Assembly: GCA_963807005.1 (NCBI GenBank)
Contig: CAWDZK010000001.1
Span: 620,001-684,000, forward strand
DNA: 64,000 nucleotides
Source of the DNA: CAWDZK01 sp963807005
GTDB taxonomy: Bacteria; Actinomycetota; Actinomycetes; JACCUZ01
Reading direction: 5' to 3'
Shown here: positions 22,947-29,962 of the stretch, piece after piece
How the letters are laid out: the number at the start of each line of letters is the position of its first letter
Position numbering within the stretch: the stretch's first letter is position 1
Position numbers and translations under genes: made by a program
Notes under the pieces: model-generated
What the model was told of the DNA's origin: nothing
Databases searched by the model: none
The model's input: the letters and a program-made list of their open reading frames with translations, nothing else

Positions 22947-23576
22947 GTGGACGACCTGGATCCGGCGCCGGCCGCGGCCATCGACCTCTACTGGCTGCCG
23001 CTCGGTGCAGGCGGACGCGTGGTCCGCTGGAACGGCCGCGCCTACGAGGCGCTGGCGGCGGCCCGGGACCGACGGACGGCCCAGAGCCTGTACCACTCGG
23101 CCCTCGTGGTGACTCATCGCGGCAGCAGGTACGCGATCGAGATGGGCCCGGTCTGGAACGTGGCGGCGGCCGACCGGGGCGTGGTCTGCGAGGGCCCCGT
23201 CGGGGCGAGGCCGCTGGGTCGGCTCCGTTGGTTCCGCTACGAGGTCAGGTGCTGGCGGGACGGCGTCATCCCCGACCTCGCCGAAGCCGTCGACAGCCCG
23301 GTCCGGCTGACAGAGGACGTCGACCGCGTCGTCGCGCTGCTGGACGCCCTGCGACGGGTCCCGCCGCTCACCTGGGGCCGGGACGAGCGCCGTACCGGCG
23401 AGATGTGGAACTCGAACTCCGTGGTCGCCTGGCTGCTGGCGTCGGCCGGGCAGGACCTGGCCGCCGTGCACCCGCCGCTCGGCGGCCGCGCCCCAGGGTG
23501 GCGCGCCGGGCTGGCGCTCGCAGCCGCGGAACCGGGCCGCACCCGACCGGGTGCCGCGGCGACGGAGGCGACCTGA
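22947..23576 (+). CDS. conserved actinobacterial hypothetical protein, possible permuted papain-like fold
   Basis: A 209-residue protein from GTG 22947, preceded by GGGGTGAG. It contains 'DLYWLPLGAGG', 'QSLYHSALVVT', 'YAIEMGPVW', 'RGVVCEGPVG', 'FRYEVRCWRDGVIPD' and 'EMWNSNSVVAWLL'. The order of a His-containing strand first and an Asn/Ser-containing helix last is reminiscent of permuted NlpC/P60-like enzymes, but the position where a catalytic Cys would sit holds Asn/Ser, so it may be inactive. No signal peptide. No function is known; the fold assignment is inference. Confidence 0.6.
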   Translation: MDDLDPAPAAAIDLYWLPLGAGGRVVRWNGRAYEALAAARDRRTAQSLYHSALVVTHRGSRYAIEMGPVWNVAAADRGVVCEGPVGARPLGRLRWFRYEVRCWRDGVIPDLAEAVDSPVRLTEDVDRVVALLDALRRVPPLTWGRDERRTGEMWNSNSVVAWLLASAGQDLAAVHPPLGGRAPGWRAGLALAAAEPGRTRPGAAATEAT

Positions 23577-23582
23577 CGCCGG

Positions 23583-23614
23583 CGCGGGTGACCACCCGCG
23601 GCCGGGTCCCGGCC
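23583..23614. terminator. tandem hairpins between convergent genes
   Basis: Two adjacent perfect hairpins fill the gap between convergent stops: CGCGGGTG/CACCCGCG (23583-23590 and 23593-23600) and GGCCGGG/CCCGGCC (23600-23606 and 23608-23614). They abut the ABC1 kinase stop at 23615. They probably end transcription in both directions. Confidence 0.6.
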
Positions 23615-24979
23615 TCAGGTGGCCTTGCCAGCCTGCTTGCGCGGAGCCCGCTTCGGCTTGGGGGGAGCGAAGCCGGGCAGCAAGCTGCTCAGCTCGGACT
23701 TCCACTGCGCCTCGGCCTCGAGCTGGCAGAGCACGCCGATCGTGCCCGTGGTCACCCGGTGGATGAGCAGGTACTCCGGCGGCAGGTTCAGGCGTAGCCC
23801 GGTGGAGTACGCCGGCGAGCGCGGGTCGCCGACCCGGACGGCCTGACTGCGCAGCCAGCTGCGGCTGAACCGGAAGGTGTCGTCCCTGGCCGGGTCGAGG
23901 ATCGGCGAGAGGTAGGACAGCAGCCGTTCGGCGTCGAGCTCGACACCGGGCCGGACGAAGCCTTCGGCCCGCAGCCCGTCGAAGACGCCCTGGGCATCGC
24001 CCTCGACCGCGAGGCGGAGCAGCGGGCCGATGGAGGGCGGCAGGCCGTCGGGCAGCCGGTTGACCGCGCCGTAGTCGAGCACGACGAGCCGGTTCTGGTC
24101 GTCGAGGCGGAAGTTGCCCGGGTGCGGGTCGGCGTGCAGCAGCCCCGCGCGTACCGGACCCGAGAACAGGAACCTCGTGAGCAGCAGGCCGGCCCGGTCG
24201 CGCTGCTCCACGGTCCCGCCCGCGATGATCCGCGACAGCGGGGTGCCCTCGACCCACTCGGTGACGAGGACCTGGCCGGTGCCGTCGACGACCTTCGGGA
24301 CCAGCACGTCCGGGTCGCCGTCGTACGCCGCGGCAAAGGCCCGTTGGCTGTCGGCCTCGAGCCGGTAGTCGAGCTCTTCCGTCACCCGGGCCTTGAGCTC
24401 GGCCACCAGTGGCTTCACGTCCAGCCCGGGCACCAGTGCCCCGACCAGTCGGCTCATGCGCCCGATCTGGGTGAGGTCGGACAGCAGGGCCTCGCCGGCG
24501 CCGGGGTACTGCACCTTGACGGCGACTGCGCGCCCGTCGGCCCACGTGGCCCGGTGAACCTGGCCGATGGAGGCGGCCGCCGCCGGAGTGTCGTCGAAGT
24601 CCTGGAACCGGTCCCGCCAGCCCGTCCCCAGCTCGTGGGCCATCACCCGGTGCACGGTGCGGACCGGCAGCGGTGGTGCGGCCTCCTGCAGCCGGGTCAG
24701 CGTCTCGCGGTAGGGGCCGGCGAGGTTCTCGGGCATGGCGGCCTCGAAGACCGACATCGCCTGCCCGAACTTCATGGCGCCGCCCTTGAGCTCGCCGAGC
24801 ACCCGGAAGAGCTGCTCGGCGGTGCGCGCCTGGACCTCGGCCGCCACCAGCTCCGCCGGTCGACCGCCGAGGCGGCGGCCGAGGCCGAGGGTGGCCCGGC
24901 CGGCGTAGCCGAGCGGGAGCCCGGCGAGCCGTACGGTCCGGGCCGCAGCTCGGCGAGGGAGGTCGTCCACGTCCGCCAT
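23615..24979 (-). CDS. ABC1/ADCK (UbiB-like) atypical kinase
   Basis: A 454-residue UbiB/ADCK-family protein. Motifs: 'GGAMKFGQAMSVFE' (KxGQ helix typical of ADCK), 'AAASIGQVHRA' (Ala-rich nucleotide loop), 'VAVKVQYP' (ATP Lys), 'LHADPHPGNF' and 'VLDYGAV' (catalytic and metal-binding Asp). Such proteins are atypical kinases or ATPases linked to lipid and quinone metabolism; the substrate here is unknown. ATG 24979 has GGAGGG upstream. The C-terminus is basic (KPKRAPRKQAGK). In M. tuberculosis the homologue (Rv3197) neighbours whiB7, as I recall, consistent with the layout here. Confidence 0.9.
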   Translation of the reverse strand: MADVDDLPRRAAARTVRLAGLPLGYAGRATLGLGRRLGGRPAELVAAEVQARTAEQLFRVLGELKGGAMKFGQAMSVFEAAMPENLAGPYRETLTRLQEAAPPLPVRTVHRVMAHELGTGWRDRFQDFDDTPAAAASIGQVHRATWADGRAVAVKVQYPGAGEALLSDLTQIGRMSRLVGALVPGLDVKPLVAELKARVTEELDYRLEADSQRAFAAAYDGDPDVLVPKVVDGTGQVLVTEWVEGTPLSRIIAGGTVEQRDRAGLLLTRFLFSGPVRAGLLHADPHPGNFRLDDQNRLVVLDYGAVNRLPDGLPPSIGPLLRLAVEGDAQGVFDGLRAEGFVRPGVELDAERLLSYLSPILDPARDDTFRFSRSWLRSQAVRVGDPRSPAYSTGLRLNLPPEYLLIHRVTTGTIGVLCQLEAEAQWKSELSSLLPGFAPPKPKRAPRKQAGKAT

Positions 24980-25041
24980 CCTGCCCTCCGCACCCCCGTC
25001 GCAGTCGCCGCCCCCGCCGGTCGGCGCACGGCGGGTCGGTG

Positions 25042-26118
25042 TCAGGCGGGGCCGGTGGCGGGTTCCGGGTCCCACGAGCAGCCGCAGGCGGGGTGGACCG
25101 GCCAGGACCGGCGGCGGACCCGGCCGTCGCGCTGGCCGATCTCCAGGGTGCCGTCGACCGCCGACGGCTCGGGGTCGCCGTCGAGGAACGCGAGCACCTG
25201 CAGCGCCGCGTGCGCGGCCACGGCGGTCGCCAGCACCGTGTCACAGGCGAGGACCCGTTGCCGCGGCCCGGCGCTGAGCTGCGCCGCGATGCTGGGCCAG
25301 GCCGGGTCACGGTCGGACCTGTGCAGGTCGTGGCAGCGCTGGCAGGAGGAGCGGCCGGGCAGCACCAGCGGGCCGACCACTCCGGTGGTCTCCCGCACCC
25401 GGGCCACCAGGTGGGGGACGCCGGCGCGCAGGAGGCGGTCGGCCGCGGCCGGCCCGGCCCCGGCGCCGGTGAGGACAACGAGATCCGGCGCCGGTCGGCC
25501 GGCGGGCAGCGTGGTGCGCACCGACGGGGCGACCCGGCGCGCCGCCCGGGTCGCTGCGTCCTGGCGCCGGGAGCCGACGTCCTCCGGCGACGCGCCCGCG
25601 GGGGCGACGTCGCCGGGCCGGGTGGTGCCGGCGTCCTCCACGACGACGCCCCCGACACCGGCCGCGGCCAGCAGGGTCGCCACCGAGGCGCCGACACGGT
25701 CGGCCCCCAGCACCTGCACGACACCGCGCCGGCGTCGCGTGAGCAGCCCGACCGCACCGTCGCCGACCCGGTGCAGCAGGGCGGCGGCCGCCAGGTCGGG
25801 CGCGAGCCGGTCGCGTTCGTCCCTGCCGAGGCCGGCCAGCGCCTGCCGGTCGGCGGCGGCGTCCACGAGCACACCCGCGCGGGTCAGGACGGTGAGCAGC
25901 TCGTCGAGGCGGTCGGCGTCGACACCGAGCCGGGCTGCGCCACTGGCCACACCGGGGAGGTCACGGCTGCCGTCGAGGCTCTCCAGCACCCGGGCCGAGG
26001 CGGGGTCCAGACCGCCGATGACGACCGCGTGCGCCGGGTCGACCCCGAGCTGGACCGTGCTCACGTCCCGCCACACCCGGCGCAGCCCGGGCTTGAGCTG
26101 CGGTCGGTGCGGCGGCAT
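25042..26118 (-). CDS. E1/ThiF-like protein (cyclodehydratase-type, zinc cysteines)
   Basis: A 358-residue protein with an N-terminal winged-helix-like region (~35-95, like the peptide-binding domain of TOMM cyclodehydratases), then an E1-like Rossmann core ('VVQVLGADRVGASVATLLAAAGVGGVVVED'). A zinc pair is formed by CQRC (~275) and CGC near the C-terminus ('HPACGCSW'). The usual ATP-contacting Arg/Asp of ThiF/MoeB enzymes are not obvious, so adenylation activity is doubtful. No precursor peptide, YcaO or protease gene is next to it; the neighbours are an ABC1 kinase and M20 genes. It may serve a housekeeping modification or be structural. The start has no clear ribosome site. Confidence 0.7.
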   Translation of the reverse strand: MPPHRPQLKPGLRRVWRDVSTVQLGVDPAHAVVIGGLDPASARVLESLDGSRDLPGVASGAARLGVDADRLDELLTVLTRAGVLVDAAADRQALAGLGRDERDRLAPDLAAAALLHRVGDGAVGLLTRRRRGVVQVLGADRVGASVATLLAAAGVGGVVVEDAGTTRPGDVAPAGASPEDVGSRRQDAATRAARRVAPSVRTTLPAGRPAPDLVVLTGAGAGPAAADRLLRAGVPHLVARVRETTGVVGPLVLPGRSSCQRCHDLHRSDRDPAWPSIAAQLSAGPRQRVLACDTVLATAVAAHAALQVLAFLDGDPEPSAVDGTLEIGQRDGRVRRRSWPVHPACGCSWDPEPATGPA

Positions 26119-26230
26119 GGCGGGGAGCCTGGCACGACCGTGGCTGCCGGCCGGGGCGCCTGTCCACAGCCCGCCCGTCCGCCGGCCGGCCGGGATCGGC
26201 GCCGCGCGGGCTCTGACCGCGGCGTACCTG

Positions 26231-26293
26231 GACTGACTGTGGCCTGCAGGCCTCGGTCAGTCCGAGTTGATCACGTTTACGTGATCAACTCGG
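26231..26293. promoter_or_regulatory. double palindrome between M20 and E1-like genes
   Basis: Two adjoining inverted repeats. The first (26231-26262) has GACTGAC/GTCAGTC arms and a central 12-bp palindrome GGCCTGCAGGCC. The second (26262-26293) is a perfect 15-bp palindrome, CCGAGTTGATCACGT / ACGTGATCAACTCGG, with a 2-nt centre and unusually AT-rich arms. It lies 8 bp after the M20 stop and about 145 bp before the E1-like start (both minus strand). It may be a terminator of M20 or an operator; no U-run follows on either strand. Confidence 0.6.
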
Positions 26294-26301
26294 CGGGCGG
26301 G

Positions 26302-27573
26302 TCAGGCGACGCCGCAGACGTCGAGCGCGAGCAGGGCCAGGGTGCGCGCGGCGGTGTGCACCTCGGCCAGCGGGACCCGCTCGTCGGGAGCGTGCGCGAG
26401 CACCGCGTCTCCCGGGCCGTAGTGCAGGGTGGGGATGCCGGCGCCGGCCAGCAGTCGCAGGTCGGAGCCGTACGGCGCGCCCCAGCGCGCCGGCGCCGCA
26501 CCGCCGGTCGCCGCGGCGTGCGCGGCGGCCACCCGGTCCGCCAGGTCGGAGTCCGCGGCGAGCCGCCCGGAGGCGAACTGGCCGCCCCACCACTGCACCG
26601 TCGCCGGGTGCTCGCGCAGCCACGGGTCCGCGGCGCTGGCCTCGGCGACCGCGCGCTCCATCGCCGCCCGGGCCGCCTCGACCGGCTCGTCCAGCGCGAC
26701 GCCGAGCCGCCCCTCGGCCACCAGCAGGTCCGGCACGCTGGACGCCCAGTCGCCGGCCTGCACCCGGCCGATGGACAGCGGGTAGGCGATCGGCCAGCGC
26801 GCCATCAACGGGTCCACGTCGGCGTTGCGGTCTGCCTCCAGCTGCTGCAGGGCCGCGAGCAGCGGCACCAGCTTCTCGACCGCGCTCACGCCCTCGGTGC
26901 GGCGCGAGGCGTGGGTGGCCAGCCCGGGCACCCGCAGGCGGAAGGTCAGCGCACCGGCGCTCGCGGTGACCAGCTGCAGGCCGGTCGGCTCCGGTACGAC
27001 GCACGCGTCGGCTGTCCAGCCGCGGCGCAGGGTGGCGAAGGTGCCGAGACCGCCGTCCTCCTCGCCGGGCACGCAGGCGAGCAGCAGGTCGCCGCGCAGC
27101 GGGACCCCGGACCGTCGGAGCGCGCCGGCCGCCGCGATCGCCGCGACCAGTCCGGCCTTCATGTCGCAGGCGCCGCGGCCGTGCAGCTCCCCGTCGACCA
27201 CGCGGGCCGAGAACGGGTCGGGGCTGCTCCAGGCGGCGGGGTCGCCCACCGGCACGACGTCCACGTGCCCGTTGAGCAGCAGGGTGGGGCCGTCACCTCG
27301 GCCGGGCAGCCGGCCCACCAGTCCCCACGCCTCGGCCCGGTCCACCTCCGCGCCGGGGAAGTCCGGTGCCGCCTGCAGCTCGGCCAGCGGCAGCCGCCAG
27401 TGGTCGAGCTCGAGGCCGAGCTCGGCGAGCCCGGCCGCGAGCAGCGCCTGGATCTCGTGCTCGGGGTCGGTGCCGCCGATGCTCGGCACCCGCACCAGGG
27501 CAGCCAGCTGCCGTTCGCTGGCCTCGGTCGCGGCGTCGACCTCGGCGAGCACCCGTGCGGCCCAGTCGGTCAC
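26302..27573 (-). CDS. M20-family deacylase/peptidase (ArgE/DapE-like)
   Basis: A 423-residue di-zinc amidohydrolase. Motifs: 'LLNGHVDVVPVGD' (His, Asp), 'HGRGACDMKAG' (bridging Asp), 'CVPGEEDGG' (Glu-Glu catalytic pair), 'VPEPTGL' and a C-terminal 'HAPDERV' (His ligand). This is the ArgE/DapE/ACY1 branch, which hydrolyses N-acyl amino acids or similar amides; the exact substrate cannot be read from the sequence. The second M20 enzyme in this window (10981) belongs to the dipeptidase branch, so the two are not duplicates. It is followed by a double palindrome. Confidence 0.9.
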   Translation of the reverse strand: MTDWAARVLAEVDAATEASERQLAALVRVPSIGGTDPEHEIQALLAAGLAELGLELDHWRLPLAELQAAPDFPGAEVDRAEAWGLVGRLPGRGDGPTLLLNGHVDVVPVGDPAAWSSPDPFSARVVDGELHGRGACDMKAGLVAAIAAAGALRRSGVPLRGDLLLACVPGEEDGGLGTFATLRRGWTADACVVPEPTGLQLVTASAGALTFRLRVPGLATHASRRTEGVSAVEKLVPLLAALQQLEADRNADVDPLMARWPIAYPLSIGRVQAGDWASSVPDLLVAEGRLGVALDEPVEAARAAMERAVAEASAADPWLREHPATVQWWGGQFASGRLAADSDLADRVAAAHAAATGGAAPARWGAPYGSDLRLLAGAGIPTLHYGPGDAVLAHAPDERVPLAEVHTAARTLALLALDVCGVA

Positions 27574-27597
27574 GCCGGGAGCCTAGAGCCGGAGATG

Positions 27598-27638
27598 CCG
27601 GAGGGGGCGGCCCCGGCTCGCGGGACCGCCCCCTCCGG
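27598..27638 (-). terminator. intrinsic terminator after the DUF5679 gene
   Basis: 13-bp perfect GC stem, CCGGAGGGGGCGG (27598-27610) and its complement (27626-27638), with a 15-nt loop. It lies between the stop of the DUF5679 gene and the M20 start, both on the minus strand, so the M20 gene probably has its own promoter. Confidence 0.75.
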
Positions 27639-27661
27639 GGACGTCTGTCGACCTCGGGCGA

Positions 27662-27820
27662 TCAGGCCTTGCCGAGGATGCGGTTGAGCTTGGTGCCGCA
27701 CACGGGGCAGATCCCCTGGGCCATGCGGCGGCCCGACTCGCTGACCTTGATCTCGCCGGTGAAGTCGCGCTTCTCCTTGCACTTCACGCAGTACGCGTCT
27801 CCGGTGTAGCTCTCAGCCAC
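27662..27820 (-). CDS. DUF5679 small zinc-binding protein
   Basis: A 52-residue protein with 'YCVKCKEKRDF' and 'ICPVCGTKLNRILGK', i.e. two CxxC pairs forming a zinc ribbon, separated by a basic 'GRRMAQG' segment. This matches DUF5679, a small conserved actinobacterial family of unknown role with ribosomal-protein-like composition. GTG 27820 is preceded by GGAGGA. The gene stands alone, with a strong terminator downstream. Confidence 0.85.
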   Translation of the reverse strand: MAESYTGDAYCVKCKEKRDFTGEIKVSESGRRMAQGICPVCGTKLNRILGKA

Positions 27821-27958
27821 GGGGTCCTCCTCGTCGGTGGGTTCGGTGTCCGGCAGGGATGCCGCCGGCCGGACCTTCGGCCACCCTAGAGCAGGCGGGG
27901 CGCCCAGCGTGGGAGGCGGGGGTCCCAGCGTGCGCTGAGCGTGCATAGGCTGCCCGCC

Positions 27959-28828
27959 ATGACCGACCCAGGCAGCGCCCCGCCGACGGCCCCCACCGAC
28001 CCCGCGGACGGGTTCGCGCCCTACGGCGGGGCGCTCGCCGACCTGCCCGACCTGCGGGTCGACCGGGCCGCGAACGGGGTGGTCCTGGTCACCCTGGACC
28101 TGCCCGAGCGGCGCAACATGATGTCGGCGGCCATGACCGGCTCCTGGGAGCACGCGATGGCCGTCCTGCGGGCCGACCCCGGGGTGCGGGCGGTCGTGGT
28201 GACGGGGGCCGGGTCGGCGTTCTGCTCCGGCGGAGACCTGTCCTGGATCGGGGCCGAGCCGGACGCCACGGTCGACGCGTTGCGCACCCGGATGGCGGCG
28301 TTCTACCGCGCCTGGCTGGCCGTGCGGGACCTCGAGGTGCCGACGGTCGCCGCGGTCAACGGACCGGCGATCGGAGCCGGGCTGGCTGTCGCGCTCGCCT
28401 GCGACCTGCGCTACGCCGCCGCCGACGCCACGCTCGGAGCGCCCTTCACCACGCTGGGGATGCACCCCGGGATGGCCACGACCTACCTGCTGCCCGAGGT
28501 GGCCGGGATCGCGCTGGCCCGGGAGATGCTGCTCACCGGCCGGCTGCTGCGCGGCGCCGAGGCGGCCGACCGCGGCCTGGTGACCGCGGCGGTCCCGCGG
28601 GCCGAGGTGCTCCGCACCGCGCTGACCGCCGCGGGCGCCGCCGCTTCGGCCGCCCCGGTGGCCACCCGGCTCACCAAGCGCGCGCTGCTCGGCGGCGGCC
28701 CCGGGTCGTTCGACGCCGCCCTGGAGTGGGAGGCGCTCGCCCAACCGGTGACGCTGGCCACCGAGGACCTGCAGGAGGGGCTGCGCGCCGCACGGGAGAA
28801 GCGGCCGCCGCGGTTCACCGGCCGCTGA
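27959..28828 (+). CDS. enoyl-CoA hydratase/isomerase-fold protein lacking both hydratase glutamates
   Basis: A 289-residue crotonase-superfamily protein. It shows the oxyanion-hole segments 'AFCSGGDLSWIG' and 'NGPAIGAGLAVALACDL', and 'LAREMLLTGRLLRGAEAADRGLV'. The two catalytic glutamates of true hydratases (in GCELAMMCD and QPE of the mammalian enzyme) correspond here to Ala in 'LAVALACD' and Phe in 'GAPFTTLG', so ordinary hydration is unlikely. It may be an isomerase, thioesterase-like or decarboxylase-type member. A -10-like TAGGCT (27946-27951) lies 7 nt before ATG. Two CCCAGCGTG repeats 21 bp apart (27903, 27924) lie just upstream. Confidence 0.9.
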   Translation: MTDPGSAPPTAPTDPADGFAPYGGALADLPDLRVDRAANGVVLVTLDLPERRNMMSAAMTGSWEHAMAVLRADPGVRAVVVTGAGSAFCSGGDLSWIGAEPDATVDALRTRMAAFYRAWLAVRDLEVPTVAAVNGPAIGAGLAVALACDLRYAAADATLGAPFTTLGMHPGMATTYLLPEVAGIALAREMLLTGRLLRGAEAADRGLVTAAVPRAEVLRTALTAAGAAASAAPVATRLTKRALLGGGPGSFDAALEWEALAQPVTLATEDLQEGLRAAREKRPPRFTGR

Positions 28829-28856
28829 GGGCCGGGACCGGGACCGACGGGGTAGC

Positions 28857-28908
28857 CCGAGCCGGGTCCCGGGGCGGCGCAGGGACTGCCGCCCCGGGAC
28901 CCGCTCGG
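28857..28908 (+). terminator. terminator after the crotonase-fold gene
   Basis: A very stable hairpin 28 bp after the stop: 16 exact base pairs (28863-28878 with 28888-28903) extended by CCGAG/CTCGG with one bulged C, and a 9-nt loop. No U-run follows. Confidence 0.7.
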
Positions 28909-28994
28909 CGGCGACCCGCAGCGGAGGGGGGTGGCTGCGGGGCCGGTGGGCGCCGGTGTGACGGGGTGGGGGGACGGCGCCGTGGGGGCCGGTC

Positions 28995-29073
28995 ACGAAG
29001 CCCCCGGACCGCACAGCCGGACCGTCCGCCTTCCCCTTGCGGACGTTCCGATCGGGCGTCCCGGGGGCTTCGT
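28995..29073. other. 79-nt rod-like hairpin of unknown role
   Basis: The outer stem ACGAAGCCCCCGG (28995-29007) and its exact complement (29061-29073) encloses two 10-nt partly paired segments and an inner hairpin with 11 of 12 pairs (29018-29029 with 29039-29050) and the loop CTTCCCCTT. It lies in a 465-bp gap between two plus-strand genes and 86 bp beyond a separate terminator hairpin. It may be a small structured RNA, a second terminator, or a protein-binding site. No Rfam family is recognised. Confidence 0.55.
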
Positions 29074-29128
29074 CGTCGAGCACCGTAGGAGCCCGGGGAG
29101 GGGCCGTCAACGGCCGGGGCGGCTGCCC

Positions 29129-29268
29129 TGTGGACGGTCCTGGGGAGGCCGTGGGGACAGCCCGGGGTGTCGCTGTGGACCACCGGTTCACTTGCTGTGG
29201 ACAACCCTGGGGATGATCATCCGAAACGCCGCTGACCTGCGGAGATGCCGTCCACCGGCTGTGGACGG
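29129..29268. other. cluster of four TGTGGAC motifs upstream of the YgjP-type gene
   Basis: TGTGGAC occurs at 29129, 29174, 29196 (here TGTGGACAA, an exact DnaA-box-like 9-mer, the complement of TTGTCCACA) and 29260, all in the same orientation in 140 bp of non-coding DNA. The rest of this gap shows no ORF. The motif is common between genes in Actinobacteria, so a binding role is uncertain. Confidence 0.4.
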
Positions 29269-29293
29269 AAGAATTGTCGCTAGCGTGGTGGGT

Positions 29294-29962
29294 ATGGCGG
29301 CGCGGGGTCCCGAGGAGCGGGACGCGACGACCGGCGAGCCCACCGCGACGGGGACCGGCTCGGCCGAGTCGGCGCTGGTCGACGTCCGGCGCTCCACCCG
29401 CCGGCGGCGGACCGTGTCGGCCTACCGCGACGGCGACCGCACGGTGGTGCTGATCCCGGCCCGGATGTCCCGCGCCGAGGAGCGTCGCTGGGTCTCGGTG
29501 ATGCTCGACCGGCTGGCCGCCCAGGACGCCAAGCTGCGCCCGAGTGACGCCGACCTGCTCGCCCGGGCCGGCGCCCTCTCGACCCGCTGGCTCGACGGCA
29601 AGGCCCGACCGCGCAGCGTCCGCTGGGCCACCAACCAGGGAGCCCGCTGGGGGTCCTGCACCCCGGTCGACGGCAGCATCCGGCTGTCCAGCCGGCTGCA
29701 GGGGATGCCCACCTGGGTGGTCGACTACGTGCTCGTGCACGAGCTCACCCACCTGCTGGTGCCCGGGCACGGGCCGGACTTCTGGGCCTACGTGGACCGC
29801 TACCCGCGCACCGAGCGGGCTCGCGGCTACCTCGAGGGCGTCTCCGCCACGGCCGAGCTCGGCCTGTCCGACTCCGGTCCCGACGACCCCGGCACCGACG
29901 ACCCCGCGGCGGGCGCGCCGTCCGCGCCGGCCGACCCGCCCAGCGACCGGCTCTTCGACTAG
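29294..29962 (+). CDS. YgjP-type (DUF45) metallopeptidase-like protein
   Basis: A 222-residue protein with a gluzincin motif 'HELTHL' (~150) followed by a third-ligand His in 'PGHGPDFW', preceded by 'RWATNQGARWGSCTP' and 'IRLSSRLQGMPTWVVDYVLV', all diagnostic for the YgjP/WLM-like DUF45 family. N-terminal 'VRRSTRRRRTVSAYRDGDRTVVLIPARMS' is the conserved lead segment. These are cytosolic zinc peptidases, likely acting on DNA- or SUMO-like-protein-linked substrates; the substrate here is not known. ATG 29294 is 7 nt after TAGCGT (29281-29286). The stop codon shares CTAG with the convergent NUDIX gene. Confidence 0.9.
   Translation: MAARGPEERDATTGEPTATGTGSAESALVDVRRSTRRRRTVSAYRDGDRTVVLIPARMSRAEERRWVSVMLDRLAAQDAKLRPSDADLLARAGALSTRWLDGKARPRSVRWATNQGARWGSCTPVDGSIRLSSRLQGMPTWVVDYVLVHELTHLLVPGHGPDFWAYVDRYPRTERARGYLEGVSATAELGLSDSGPDDPGTDDPAAGAPSAPADPPSDRLFD

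Noticed and set aside
22695..25874. 1059-codon minus-strand frame across several genes
   Set aside because: It crosses convergent genes and the terminator hairpins at 23583-23614; composition is a shadow of the ABC1 kinase and E1-like genes.
28995..29073. 6C RNA or other known actinobacterial RNA
   Set aside because: The element lacks the two C-rich loops of 6C RNA and does not fit tmRNA, SRP RNA or RNase P.
29129..29268. Chromosomal replication origin
   Set aside because: Only one exact DnaA-box-like 9-mer, and no dnaA/dnaN genes or AT-rich unwinding element nearby.
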